Shown: piece by piece, positions 33,931 through 45,770 of the stretch
How positions within the stretch are numbered: position 1 is the first letter of the stretch
Layout: each line of letters opens with the position of its first letter
Origin: Loripinus fragilis
Taxonomy: Eukaryota; Mollusca; Bivalvia; Lucinida; Lucinidae
Length of the DNA stretch: 64,000 bases
NCBI GenBank assembly: GCA_964019695.1
Contig: OZ026524.1
Coordinates: 65,808,223-65,872,222, forward strand
Direction of reading: 5' to 3'
The notes under the pieces: model-generated
Database searches by the model: none
What the model was told of the DNA's origin: nothing
The model's input: only the letters and a program-made list of their open reading frames with translations
Translations under genes and position numbers: made by a program

Positions 33931-34479
33931 TTAGTTAAAAAAAACACCTTTACGCATTTTTAAGAAGACCCTTTAATGAGCAAGTGATCCAGTTTTTATC
34001 TTTATGTTTGCATGTTAAATAACATTTTGATGCTAATTTATTTAGTGCCTTGCATTGGTCCCAGCTTTTATTACTCCGTATTTTCCATTTATTTGGTCCG
34101 TACCCATTAGGCTATTGTCCTAGGTTTAGCCAAATTCGGTTCGTTTACAGTTCTTAGACACAATTAAATAAACTAAAGGAACCAATGTCTTCAAATCTGA
34201 TATATTACTTAAAAATACACATTTTAATTGTTTTCCTAAAATAGTGCGCCGTATTTATTAACTGTTCTGCAATGAATTTATTCATTAGCACCCATATTTA
34301 TCATAACATAATAAACAACAGATTTATTTTTTAATAATTGTTTAACTTCAAAAACAAAACAGCTAAACCGGATGGAAAATTCAGCGGTGAAAGAGACACC
34401 CATCAGGACTGAATGTGCTTACGTGCATACCACTAAGAAATCATGCCTCCAGATAATATCGTGTAATTGAAAATTAATA
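33931..34479. other. Unassigned intron stretch
   Basis: AT-rich, nothing recognised. Confidence 0.4.
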
Positions 34480-34573
34480 TTCTTATTTCTCAACCAAAAC
34501 ATATGTTGTGGGTACTCATACGTTTGAATTGATAGGTAAGAAAATAATTATAAATTTACGCTGAATCTGAACA
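34480..34573 (-). repeat. Dispersed repeat B, inverted copy
   Basis: TTATTTCTCAACCAAAACAT and ATGTTGTGGGTACTC are the reverse complement of the repeat B core. Confidence 0.6.
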
Positions 34574-34604
34574 TGTGACCCAGTACATGTATATGTGAAG
34601 GCAC

Positions 34605-34832
34605 GTGGCCTATTCCATGCAGGCGTAAGAAACCCTGTCCTCCTGGTTTTCGATCATGTAGCACCATTTTTAAAACCAGCAAACGCAACTATATCGCGCT
34701 TGCTAGCTAGACTATTGAAATTTGACCTGTAGCATGGTAAACAATAATTTTTCTAGGGATCGAGCAACAAAGGCGCTGATCAGTGTGTCCAGGTGCTTTA
34801 CGCATGCAGCAAAATCACAGTTTCATGCGACG
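34605..34832 (+). repeat. Dispersed repeat G, diverged copy
   Basis: TTGCTAGCTAGACTATTGAAATTTGACCTGTAGCA and GAGCAACAAAGGCGCTGATCAG align with 59340-59430. Confidence 0.5.
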
Positions 34833-34869
34833 AGGCCTATTTATATTCAAATGTGCGATTGTAAACGTT

Positions 34870-36138
34870 TACATTCGTTTATTAAAGTAAGTAGGGTTGC
34901 AAAGATCAGGAATAGATAAATCAAGTACCACACCTGACCCTGGATACCAATGGGAAAGTGACAAACTCACCGTTAGACACCACAAACGAGAGCCAAGAGG
35001 TCAGCCCTTTCCCAGAAGGTGACCACAAGGCACAAATGAACAGACGCGCACAAAGGCATAACAAGCACAAGGCAGAAAAACATAAATAATCCACAAAAGA
35101 AGTACAGCCTTGGAACAGTCAGCAAAATATTTTACTGAAGGATTTAAACCGGTTTCATTGTGTCAGCCTCAGCCTTAATTCAAATGTGAATCAAGACACA
35201 TAGATATTTGGTTTGCATGAAATACCCCTATCTTATCAATGCCTCATCTCCTAGAACATTTAAATCAATATATAAAAAGGAGACAAAGCAAAGATAAGGA
35301 CTCAACAGTAAATCAAACTGAATACTGGAGCAAAAGAAATACATGAGGTAAACCCCAGTGGGCCAGACAAGCAGCCAAAGCATCAGGCCCCTACCATCTC
35401 ATCAATAGATTAGTCTTTAAGTCTGAACCGTCATAGAGTCTGAAGTCCGACCCACCGGCGTGCAATAAAAGAGGAAAGCAAATTTGCCAACCTTAATTTG
35501 GTTGACCACCAAGCATGCAGTCTGCTGCAATACATTAATATTATAGCCAATCTTTTTATAATGTGAAATTATTTTAATGAACTGCGCTGAAAAATTATTA
35601 GAGCCAACATTCCTCTTCGATTTACACACCAAGTCAACATAGAATTCAGGTTCCAAACGTCCTTGGCGCAAGATCGATTTAAGTCCAACTTGGAATTTAC
35701 ATATCAAATCTTAGTATCGTCTATAAAATTTAGAACAGGTTTTGCAAAGTTTATGATACTTTAGCCTTGTTTAAGAAATTTCTGAGTTAACAATTTATTG
35801 CGAGTGTTGAAGTCAGTAACATGGCTAGATGCTCTAGCAAAACGAATGAGTTGAGAGATATAGACTTCATAGGATGTAGAGCGAGGAACATGGCCATCTA
35901 AAAATGGGAAATTGACAATTTCAAATTCAAAGTTGTCACGTTTATCATATATTTTGGTAGAAACAATATTATTGGAAATTAACATATGCAAGTCTAAAAA
36001 TGCGGCTTCGGTATCAGAGGTATTAGCTTTACTAAGTTGGAGCTCTGTAGGGTATATTTGACTAACGATATTGTCAAAATAAATATTATTAATGTTTAAA
36101 TATTCCTTCCCTTCACGAATATTTATGCTAAGCTTCAC
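34870..36138 (-). mobile_element. Penelope-like retroelement, 3' half with complete tail
   Basis: On the minus strand a decayed reverse transcriptase (36138 to ~35417) is followed by ~0.5 kb of non-coding tail ending CTTTGCAACCCTACTTACTTTA near 34870. The tail is the same sequence as 1-320 and 38880-39240. It lies in the same orientation as the surrounding Rdx-like gene and inside its 3.9-kb intron. Confidence 0.75.
35417..36138 (-). pseudogene. Reverse-transcriptase thumb/C-terminal relic (Penelope-like)
   Basis: The first frame reads IYPTELQLSKANTSDTEAAF, LDLHMLISNNIVSTKIYDKR, then NFPFLDGHVPRSTSYEVYIS and QLIRFARASSHVTDFN. This is the F-L-D-L-x-I ... K-x-x-D ... P ... Y-x-x-Q-x-x-R-x-x-R thumb pattern of Penelope-like reverse transcriptases. 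The YxDD palm exon is missing. A frameshift after LKQG and an in-frame stop separate it from a second frame (35707-35417: VGLKSILRQGRLEPEFYVDL..). No GIY-YIG nuclease is seen. The class assignment is by pattern only. Confidence 0.7.
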
Positions 36139-36196
36139 CCATTATGAATAATTTAATCTATAAATTAACTTTCACGTTTTTACACAGAAGAAAGAT

Positions 36197-36369
36197 TTGT
36201 TTGTTTGGTGTGTTGCATTACGTCCCAGGCAACAGCTATGGTCATGTGAGGACGATCAGTTTCCTAAACACACCGTTTTTCCTGGGCAAGCTTGAACAAG
36301 CGGTTAACCAGTACTTCCTGCACATACTTTCGCTTGTAACTGACAACAACACTTCTTGAATGACTCAGT
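36197..36369 (-). mobile_element. SINE family 1, 5'-truncated inverted copy
   Basis: Its reverse complement runs from TTCAAGAAGTGTTGTTGTCAGTTACAAGCG to GACGTAATGCAACACACCAA and CAAA repeats, matching the body and tail of 3785-4110. The tRNA head is missing. Confidence 0.8.
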
Positions 36370-36397
36370 GGAAGGGAGGAGAATAGAAGATACATAC

Positions 36398-36495
36398 TTG
36401 GCCGTCCTCGGATTTCTCTGAACCTCACATCAGGGTAGTGCCTTCTTACTGAACGTCTCAAGTTATCACAGACACTCTGCCCTATACCACCTTGC
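36398..36495 (-). CDS. Selenoprotein W/Rdx-like protein, exon 1 of those visible
   Basis: The minus-strand exon lies between CATTTGCAG and A|GTATGT. After one base completing an upstream codon it reads QGGIGQSVCDNLRRSVRRHY and PDVRFREIRGRP. In Rdx proteins this is the helix after the redox CxxC/CxxU loop and the next strand (G..x..L...L...(Y/F)PD.....G R). The spacing YP to FEV in the joined exons equals that of MIEN1 as I remember it. The redox loop should fall at or before the exon start, and no CxxC is visible; the aligned positions are G-G-I. The upstream exon was not found. Confidence 0.7.
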
Positions 36496-36711
36496 CTGCA
36501 AATGACGGAAATTTAACAGAGTACAATAAAATAACAAACGTTATACAACTATTCTACACCTACCCGGTGTGAATATGACTTTTGCAGAATTTGCAATCGG
36601 TTATGGGCGTTGGAATTGTTTATCGTAAATCACTGAGCGACCTTGGCTAAAAATTGTATATTTTGAGTAGTTTCAATTTTGTCGACAAATAGTGTTTAGT
36701 TTTGAAACATT

Positions 36712-37333
36712 TTATTGGGTTTTTTCAAGATTTGTATTTAAAATGGGATAGATCCACTTGGACGATCTTGCTTGAATTAAGTCAAAGATATCTACGAAAA
36801 TAATATCTGTTACAATGTCAACTTTTGATGGTTTAGGCAGACGGTCAAATACCATTTCTGTTACACCTTGATAGTTATCTGGTATATGAGAAAGGACATG
36901 TAATTGGACATTGCCATCAATTATGTTTGCTACTAGATCATTTTTTTCGTTGTCAGTACATTGAAGCAAGTCTTCAAAGAATGTAAAACATTTGATTTCT
37001 CAGTTTTTGCAGACATATCATTGGCCGTTACATTCAAAAGAAGTAAGCTGGACTATAGGTAGAATAGAATAGCCAGAAAGCCTGCCTATGTTGTGCTCAA
37101 TGGAGAATTTATATAGAGTAAACAAGTTGATAAGGCTGTCCCATTTCATAATCTATTGAAAAAGGCTGAAATTGAAAACACTTGCCTGTGACAGTGTAAT
37201 CAAAAAGGATAATGCCAAGGAAACTGCCTTGCTCTTTTATTATGTCAAGTTGAATGTTATATCCTTTAATAAGCGTTCTGTTTGTAGAAACTTTGTGAAT
37301 CATTGAAGTGAAATGGTCTAATGTGTGCTCCAT
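36712..37333 (-). pseudogene. Degenerate coding relic of an uncharacterised invertebrate family
   Basis: Minus-strand frames 37333-37109 (HTLDHFTSMIHKVSTNRTLI..) and 36969-36712 (NDLVANIIDGNVQLHVLSHI, then FDRLPKPSKVDIVTDII) look like pieces of one decayed protein. The second resembles an uncharacterised, repeat-associated invertebrate family that reads A.VIDG.AI.......VF..LPK..RVDFVTD, which I know only from memory. The frames are joined by stops. No function is proposed. Confidence 0.3.
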
Positions 37334-37588
37334 TCATCCTGGGCTGCATTGCTTTACCTGCTGTGATAAAACTACCTACCTCGAGAGAGTTACCTTTGTT
37401 TCAGCCCTTCAGAAATACTAAGACTTCATAGAAGTTTTTGAATATTTGTGGAAAGATAATAAGTGTTCGTAGACATTTTGAAAATGTGTTTGCTGCATGT
37501 ATGGAAAGGCAAGATATATCAAAGTGAACCAGCTGAGATATAAGTCATATTTCACAGTAATATCAAGATACATCAGTCCAGGTACGCA

Positions 37589-37927
37589 TTGCTTTTAATG
37601 GACTTTTTTTCTCCCTGTACATTTTTAGTCTTTCTACTGCTTACAGAGGGTCACTTGAAACGCATGTTCAAAGAGCCAAACTATCAGGAATTTATATCAG
37701 TTTTCGAATGTTCCAATGAATGGCATAATTGGAAAGTTGATGCTGACTCATCGATTTTGAGCGAACTGGTGACAGAATTGTCCAAAAGGAAAATGCATGA
37801 AATGCTGTGTCATGAGTCTACTGGTTGCAAGGCTGGTAATAATGATGATTACTACAGACGCAGAAAAAGACAAACGTTTAATATAAGTGTTTCTTTGATA
37901 AGAATTAGTGTGGACAATTTACAATAA
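37589..37927 (+). other. Unrecognised 112-codon open frame
   Basis: After a T-rich start (LLMDFFSPCTFLVFLLLTEG) the frame reads GHLKRMFKEPNYQEFISVFE and later DDYYRRRKRQTFNISVS. The composition is protein-like from about 37650, where TACATTTTTAG could be an acceptor. No domain is recognised and no neighbour supports it. Confidence 0.25.
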
Positions 37928-37933
37928 ACATGA

Positions 37934-38879
37934 TCATTTATTGTATTGTCGTGTATAAATGTAAAACTATCACTTTGTATTTGTGGCTCTATTTTAGCAT
38001 TATAATTATTCACAGTATTAGGAAATGTGTCAAAAAGTTCATTGATAACATCTGTATCAACAATACATGGGTTTAATAATCAGAAGTGAATATAATTTCT
38101 AGTTTTTGGCACCAACAACCAAAGACTTATAAGTACACACTAAGTGTCCTGATCTTAGAAGCTTTGTGACAACTTACAGATATATGAGCAAGGCAGACTA
38201 AGAAAATGTAAACTATTTACCAGCTTCAATTGTTTTCACATGTGTTTAACTTAAACGGTAATAGCAAAGTTTGCTTCAGAGTAAAAAGGGGGGTTAGGTT
38301 GTGTATTAGCTCATATGAAACAATATATTTAAGATAGAAAAGCAAACTTGTTGTTGTTTATTTTTATATTCGTCAATTGAGTATTTGTTTGTAAACCCTA
38401 ATCTAAAACTATTTGAAACCAACACAGGACAGTTGTTTAACTAAATGACGGTGGCCTCAGTTACCGCTTTTAAATTATAATTAGGTCCATGTAACACCAA
38501 CGGCAGCTAAATTAGTGCAAAACAGCTTCCATATGTAGCAAATGCATCCAGTATGCAGGCTATTAGAATGTTAATTTATTAGATAAGTTTAATGTCTTCT
38601 TTCTGTAGCTCAAACATTATATTTTCTTATTTTCATATTGATATACTAACATATGTAACATGCAGTTACAGGCCAACACACCGACTTGCAGAGTGCAATC
38701 ATTTCTTATTCTATGCACCTTGAATTGTTTAATCGGATAAAATATGTCTGCAGAATTCCAAAGGGGTTTGGGATGGAGCAGGCCCTTACTCAGCTTGCAG
38801 TTAAAATACTGCTCGACGATTCTCTGGTTTTGATGCAATGAGATGAACAATTATTATGTCAGATAAGCAGGAATAATTG
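37934..38879. other. Unassigned, partly duplicated at 39.3-40.3 kb
   Basis: GTCTTCTTTCTGTAGCTCAAACATTA at 38591 recurs as GCCTTCTTTCTGTAGCTCAAACATTT at 40222, and CATATGAAACAATATATTTAAGATAGAAAA at 38312 recurs at about 39738. An old dispersed or tandem duplication is likely. No gene. Confidence 0.45.
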
Positions 38880-39240
38880 ATATTGTATTTCACTTTCATG
38901 CAAACCAAACATCTATGTGTCTTGATCCACATCTGAACTAAGGGTGAGGTTGGCGCCTTGAAACCGGTTTAAGCCCTTCAGTAAAAGATTTTTACCGATC
39001 GTTCCAAGGCCGTACTTCTTTTGTGGGTCATTTATGTTTTTTCTGCCTTGTGTTTGCTATGCTTTATGCGTGTCTGTTTATTTGTGTCTTGTGGTCACCT
39101 GCTGAGAAAGGGCTGACCTCTTGGCTCTCGTTTGTGATGTTTGATATGTTTTTGTCACTTTCCCATGTGGTATCCTGGGTCAGTTATGGTACTTGATTGT
39201 ATAGATTCCTGATTTGTGTCCCCTTTCTTACTTTGGATAA
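38880..39240 (+). mobile_element. Penelope-like element, 3' tail copy
   Basis: It starts in TTTCATGCAAACCAAACATC and runs to GGTACTTGATTGTATAGATTCCTGATTT, colinear with the tail of 34870-36138. It is more complete than 1-320. It is 5' truncated within the tail, so it carries no coding part. Confidence 0.75.
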
Positions 39241-39802
39241 GTCTAATTTTAGAATATTTACATTTCATAAGAACATTAATAAAAATGTATTGTTTAAATG
39301 TGAAACTGTTATTAACTTGTCCCTCTTGGCTCTATCTATAATTTAGAATTATATGCATAAGAAAATATTTTTTAAAGTTTAAGGTACATGGGCTTAATAA
39401 TCACCAAAGAATTAATACCTAAGACTAGGCACCAAAGTCTAGAGAGATATAAAAAACATGCAAAGATATTCAAGTTTTCCTGAAATAGCATCTCTTACAT
39501 CAAGGCAATGTTCTTGCTATTTTATTCTGCCATGTAACATATGTAACAGGCTTAAATAAGTTCTCCAAACGTGTTGTTAAACCTGCAAAATCTACAATTC
39601 GTTATTATATGAGTAAGACAATCCCAAATGTGTAAGATATCAAGCACTAGCAGCATCAAATGTTTTTTATATATATTTTATATAAAATACCTGCCAAATT
39701 GAGCTCCTTAAAACTAGGGATAGGGTTGTTTTTTTGTTCATATAAGACAATATATTTTAGACAGAAAATCACATTTTGGGTTTTCTAAGAGCCGAATAAA
39801 TA
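39241..39802. other. Unassigned AT-rich stretch
   Basis: No gene; part of the degenerate duplication noted for 37934-38879. Confidence 0.4.
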
Positions 39803-39994
39803 TTTTGTTTGTTTGTTGGTTTGTTTTGTTGCTTAATGTCCCAAATAAATAGCTATGGTCATGGCGGGACGGCCAGTCCAACTACCCACACCTTTTCCTG
39901 GGCAAGCTTGAACAAGAGGTTTACCAGTATTTCGTGCACATACTTTCGCTTGTAACTGACAACAACCCTTCTTAAATGATTCAGCGGAAGGGAT
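39803..39994 (-). mobile_element. SINE family 1, 5'-truncated inverted copy
   Basis: The reverse complement carries AGTATGTGCACGAAATACTG, CAAGCTTGCCCAGGAAAAGG and the GACATTAAGCAACAAAACAA tail. Confidence 0.8.
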
Positions 39995-40545
39995 AATATG
40001 CTAGTACATTGTGGTAAAAAGTCTTGAAGAATCCACAGATCAGCTGTATAAATACATGACATTGGTCACAATTATCATTTTTAAAGGTACTCTAATTAAA
40101 GTAAAAGACATAACATCTTAGAAAGCCGTAATCTCGCTCCTCGCTCAAAAAGCTTATTAAGTGTAGCTAAAATAACCAAAATGCAGACTATATGAAAAAG
40201 ATAAATCATTTGACAATTTAATGCCTTCTTTCTGTAGCTCAAACATTTAATTTTCTTTTTTGTTTGCTGCTTTCGAAGCAGCAAACTTTCAGATTGACTT
40301 TTTCGGAAATCCGGTCATGCGCACTGCAAAGTAGCTGTCTGACGCAACCCTGTCATTGTTATTAATAGTCGGGTATAACGCAATACCGCCGCCTGTGTTG
40401 AAGAAATGAGATACTTTGATTTTGGACGATATTGTAGGATCCGCTAAAATGGAAAATCATTATAAAGTTCAGCTTGGAACGGCCAGATGCAAGTCATTAT
40501 AGAAAAAGTTTAAAAAGAAAACGACTAACCTTTAAATGGTTTACG

Positions 40546-40844
40546 CATGCGCGGATCCAGAAAGTTTTGTCAGAGGGGTCCAACTTTAACTTTTTATTTT
40601 TGTTTTCTTTATTTTGGTGAGGGGAGGAAGGATTCAAATACCACTATTAGCGGGCCATCAACGGCCCGCCAGCGAAACGCCATTCAAATGGCGTTTCGCT
40701 GGCGGGCCGATAGTGGTCCAATACTGAATGCTGGCTTGTAAGCTTTGTGGTTTTACAGGGGATCCGGACTAATAATGCTAAGAAACCCTATATTTTTTGT
40801 GATTGGGTCGGGACCCCCTGTCTCCCCCTCTGGATCCGCACATG
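40546..40844. mobile_element. TIR element I with perfect hairpin core
   Basis: Ends CATGCGCGGATCCAG and CTGGATCCGCACATG (one mismatch). The core holds a perfect hairpin, arms 40662-40684 and 40687-40709 (CGGCCCGCCAGCGAAACGCC..). Sister at 41305-41576; degenerate copy at 25383-25690. Confidence 0.85.
40662..40709. repeat. Perfect 23-bp-arm hairpin with a 2-base loop
   Basis: CGGCCCGCCAGCGAAACGCC plus ATT, a CA loop, then the exact reverse complement. Relatives are at about 48695-48762 and 25537-25600. It is GC-rich in an AT-rich genome. Confidence 0.95.
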
Positions 40845-41304
40845 TTTATGTATTTATCCATTTGCATTAATCCATTTATCCGCAATTGCGTTTGAAAACT
40901 AAAATTAAAGTCCATCCGTGGAGCAAGCACACTCGTAAAAATAGCTATGAGACAAAAGTGACCACAATGAATGAAATGATGCAACACTACTGACTAACCC
41001 TTTACCTGCGAGTAGCTTTAACTCTTTGCATGACATCATTCAGAGAGCCCTCGAAAACGCAGGTCACAGAAAGAGAATATTCAATATATATATGTACAAA
41101 ATCAGCGCATTTTTTCTGCTTCCCACAATTTACGTATCAGCGCATGCTTATTTCATCTAGAGTACAATGTAGAACCAGATGAAATATCCAGAATCATGTA
41201 CCTAATGTCACTAGTCGCTCGAGCAATGAAAAATGAGCTATTGCATGAGAAAACCTGTCTTTCGGGATTGGCTTCACTGAAGAAGCAAGTGGATCTATCA
41301 TACC

Positions 41305-41576
41305 CATGCGCGGATCCAGTGGTCCGGACCCCCCCCCCTGGAAATTCACAAGTTCTATATTAACATTTGCCCCCCCCCCCCCCCCCTCAGGAAAAATTTG
41401 GACCCCTCCCCTGTAAAATGTTGGACCCCCTCTGGAACCTTAAAAAATATAGTTTTCCTTAAAATAAACCATTGATACCGCTGTGTAAAACTGTAAAAAA
41501 GCTGATGCCTAAAAACCGTTATCAGAGTTTTTTTGGACCCCCTCCCACCTGGCGAAAATTCCTGGATCCGCGCATG
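41305..41576. mobile_element. TIR element I, copy with C-run core
   Basis: Perfect 15-bp ends CATGCGCGGATCCAG / CTGGATCCGCGCATG. Instead of the hairpin core it holds GGACCCCC-rich blocks with C homopolymers near 41330 and 41372. Confidence 0.85.
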
Positions 41577-42959
41577 ATACTACCATAATGCCAACAGTTT
41601 TGGATGCACATGCTCATCTTTGCCTGCTCTGATCACATATGTAGTAAGTACCAGTAGGCTATTTACGAAATACCCTGGTACCAGTTCATATGGGGCACCG
41701 CGCAAGTTGATTTCATGTTTGGGTTTGGATTGGAAACATAAAACAGTCAATTTTCCTAAGCTTGCACGGCAGTGTATCTGAATTTTGTAATGACCGTACA
41801 GAATATCTCCGACGCATCGGCGACATAGGCGTGTAAAGCATCCGCTGGACGTACTTTCAGAAAACAAATCTTAATGTCAACTAAAACATGCGACGTCAAT
41901 GCTGGATTCACGTTAGCGACGTAAGCCGTTAGATTGGCAGGCGAAAAGTTAGCATTAAAGTATCATGGACAGCTACGCTGATTAAAAAACAAGCACCAAT
42001 GAAGGGGAAAAAAACGATGTGTACGAACTATCAAAAAATTCTAAAAAAAACATATTAGAATAAATTTTCCTTTTTAAAGGAGGGCTTGCCTAGTCTAAAA
42101 ACAGAATGTGCACCATGTTTGTTGGGAACACCTCCAAATTTGGTTATTTTTACACTGCACTAAAACCACGACATAGACGAACAGAACATCAGCAATAGTT
42201 ATTGAGTCTCTTCTGGCAAAAAAAGACACAAACAGTTATCTAAAGCGGCACGTAGCGCCACGCAAAAAAAAATGAAATTAATAAAATTTACTTATTTTTC
42301 ATGTATCATTTTTTTGAATTTTTGCAACAATGAACATCAACATATCAGCAAAACATGTTTTTAAATTCATGCCAAAATAATAAATAATGTTAGGACAAGA
42401 GTCTATCGAATAGCAATACCCTTAGATTCAAAAGTTTCAATTTGAAATTGTCTAGAAATCAGACGTGATTTAAAGGAATTGTATTAAAATATTTTTATTA
42501 AAATCTGGATACAAATTACCCTCAAAGTCCTATTATTTGTCCGGAACTGATGATAGCCAGCCAGAACGCATATCGTTGGTGCAAATATCGTTGATACATT
42601 CAAAGTAAGGTATGTCAGGTCGTCATTTTTGGTTAACCAGACCTGCGTCGATATTTAACTTTCCCTGTAGCCTGATACTGATCTCTTGGGCGTTGAATAG
42701 TTGAAAGCCTTTCCCAAAGGCCTAGAACTTTTCAAATAGTCATTTCATTTTTTCCATATAAACATATTCCTACTTTGTTGCTAGTCTATAGGCTGGTGCT
42801 AAGTTTTGATAATGAAGACAATTACGTTAACTTTATAGACTAGCCATGAACATAAACATTTGGAAAAGATAAGAAAAATATTATTACAATATTTTACGTG
42901 TATTAATGACCACTTTTATGATCAGACTGGTAGCTATTCTACATAGTTGACTGATGGCG
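41577..42959. other. Unassigned 1.4-kb stretch
   Basis: A 95-codon minus-strand frame (41580-41867) has no recognised domain or splice support. No repeat copy elsewhere in the window. Confidence 0.35.
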
Positions 42960-43420
42960 ATTATAATTCTCACTTCGAATCGAACTTTAGTTCCTACTTA
43001 GTAACTAAAGTTCGATTCGCTACTAAAGTGACGTCACAAACCTACTAAAGATCAACGGTGGTTCAGAGCACCGTTACTCTAGAAGCTTGTCTGGTTCCCT
43101 CCTCTAGACCTATCTAGCATAATGGGTTCAAGATCTATTAATAGCCTCAAAATGTTTTTTATTTTACAAAATAAATCCTTGATGTATTCTATTTGCGGTC
43201 CCTCTTAATCGTTATTGTTAATTAGAGCAGGCTGTGCAGTTTATTGTGCAGTTTATGCACACCTTTTTTGTCTATGGTGAAGAAATGAGGTGGGCATACA
43301 GGGCTATTCACTTTGTTTATTTGACAACTAATTAAAAGGTTGCAACTATAGCCGTTTGGGTGTAAAAGTGCGCACGCATATATTATTTAAGAACTTTAGT
43401 AGGAACTTTGGAAGTGGGCC
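42960..43420. mobile_element. Possible TIR element with ACTAAAGTTC ends
   Basis: A perfect hairpin, arms CGAATCGAACTTTAGTT (42976-42992) and its inverse (43003-43019), starts it. GAACTTTAGTAGGAACTTTGG near 43391 gives a weak inverted partner of TTCCTACT..AAAGTTC. Non-coding. Confidence 0.45.
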
Positions 43421-43552
43421 AATATCATTCCAATTGCGTCAGATCGTTCATGTTCAGACAATCGTGACATGATTAATAAAGTTACAAACTAAGGCTACAG
43501 TGTTTTAAACATGTTTATGTACAAGCTACATGCCAAAGAGACCTAGAAGTGT

Positions 43553-43870
43553 ATGCGACATGCCATGATCCCACAATATAATTCACATTCCTACCTCAAA
43601 TTATATACAGATACGCTCTGGGCTCGACCTTGCTGGAACTGAAACGGTGAAACCATAGGTCAAGGTTACAGTGAACTGGAAACAGTTGGTGACTCGCCAG
43701 GGCCCCATATGTATCTACGTACCAAATATGGATCTGCTACCATAAACAATATAGGCGATCTGCTGTGGGTGCATTTTTTCACAACTTAGCTAGCTGACTC
43801 CTGAGATCAAGGTCACAGTGGTTGAAAACAGTGAGCGACATTCCATGACCCCAACATATATCCACAAATT
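43553..43870 (+). repeat. Tandem-like ~145-bp repeat block
   Basis: GACATGCCATGATCCCACAATAT (43558), CAGTTGGTGACTCGCCAGGG (43683) and GTGAGCGACATTCCATGACC (43832) mark three diverged units, each with CAAGGT.ACAGTG. Confidence 0.5.
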
Positions 43871-44496
43871 GAATTAGGGGTTAATATGTCATATGATATG
43901 AGACATGCTCTTAACACTATGTTTTGCTTGCTGTCGGTGAGTTTTCTTATCGGTGAATTGTTTTGTTCCCATACACACGACCGTTATGCTAACAGTTCGT
44001 TATATAAATAGACAACCAGGTAGAGGGTATCACTTATCCAAAACAAATGCTTGCAGCGTAAGCGCCGCAAGCTTAAATGATCACTGTACAAACTAATACA
44101 TGACATTCGTGAATAATATATGGTGTATGAACTATTCGATTGTAATAACTTATACAAGATTTACCGTATAGTAAATTATAATTCAACTAAGGATTGTTTG
44201 TAGCTGCCCGTATTTGTATTGTGGTACTTAAATCCTAAAACAATTCAACGATGGTAAACTAGATGTGAAACTGGTCTATCACAAGCTTTTTAATTTTAAA
44301 TGTAGACTGGCCCAAGTCCTAAAACATTGATGTCTCAGAGAAAATCCTCATACTGATACATATAATTTCGATTTTTAGTTATGGACCCATTATTAGGAAC
44401 ATTTCTGTGTTATTATTTCAATTTCATTGGATTTATTTTGAATTTTCATATTTCTGAACACAAGCAATATGCACATCCATGACCCAGTTTCAAGGT

Positions 44497-45770
44497 TGGA
44501 CAGTCTAAACCCCCCCCCCCCCAGCTTTAACCAGCTGTTTAAACCGGTTAAAACCGCCCTGGTCAATATGCCAAAAAGTGGTAAATACTGGTCTCTACGA
44601 ATCTGAGTGGTTGATTGAAATTTTTAAAAGGCCGTTTTGGTGGTTGATATTAGGTCAGGTTTTACATTCTATTTATTGAAGAAAGAAAATAATTCTGTTT
44701 CGTCCCTGCCAAGGGCACTTTTTACTTTAGCACTGACATCTGCATTACAGTCCAGGCACCTAACACTAGTCTTTTTTAATGATCAAGGGAAGAATAGAAT
44801 AACCATACAACCTATCAGGGTCTTTTTTCATCATTTTGAGACAATAACTTTTATGAATTCATGACACTGGTTAAATGATTAACTTAACTGATAACAGCAG
44901 ATAACAGAATGACCACACTTTCAAACCTCTATATCAACACAGATGCCAATGAATTAGCCAATGCATCTTAAGCTCAGTTATTGGATAGGTCTAATAAACT
45001 GGACCTTCTTTAGTCTGAGTGACATGTCCAGTATTTTGACAGTTTTGTTTGTTTGAACTCCTTGATATATTGTTAAACATTCAGTGTTTTCTTTACAATT
45101 TTCACACCTTTGTCTTTTCAGGTGAGAAACCAATTCAATTTGCATTTCAACCAATAGAGCAAAGACTAGTTTGTACATGATGACCCATTTGATGATCAAT
45201 TTGATGTATTGATTGATTTTTTTTGTACCCTTTTTCATTTAATAAGGCACTGATTTAAAAAAATATGACTATGAAAAAGCTATTTCAAAATGTATTTAAT
45301 TTCATTGCTTGCGTCAATTTTTGCTTTACTTTTTTATTAATGAATAAATGTAAATAAGTTCAAGTCTTAAGTCTGAACTAAAAGTTGTGGTGATGATTCA
45401 GTTTGATTGAGACTGAATATCTTATCTATTGACACTCATTTTTGTTTGCTTTAGGTCTATCTAATTATCAATACATTTTTTAAAGCAATAGCAACTCATG
45501 AAACACATTTTCAATTAAGCCTGTATTATCTTATATTGAAACTAATTTAAGTCTGTTTATAGAGTCCAGTATATTAGGATAACTAATGCTGTTTAGTAGA
45601 GTCCAATATATTAGGATAACTAATGCTAAGTATCTTCACATTGACCATGATTTTTTCTATCAACCACCAATCGACCAGTAATGACCGGTTAAACCAGTAA
45701 TGACCACTGGTCTGGTCAATATGCATATTAACTGGTTGATTGCCAACGTTGCCCGGTTTGTGCAGTCTAG
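44497..45770. mobile_element. ~1.27-kb element with inverted subterminal repeats
   Basis: The left part GGACAGTCTAAACC..TTTAAACCGGTTAAAACC..CTGGTCAATATG..GTGGTTGATTG is mirrored on the right by TATCAACCACC..GACCGGTTAAACCAG..GGTCAATATGCATA..CCGGTTTGTGCAGTCTAGC. Inside lie a C homopolymer (44508-44522) and a 37-bp tandem duplication (45562-45590 / 45599-45627). A minus-strand 86-codon frame is not supported. Confidence 0.55.

Noticed and set aside
44978..45238. 86-codon minus-strand frame with CENCKENTEC
   Set aside because: It is inside an element with inverted subterminal repeats; no family match or splice signals.
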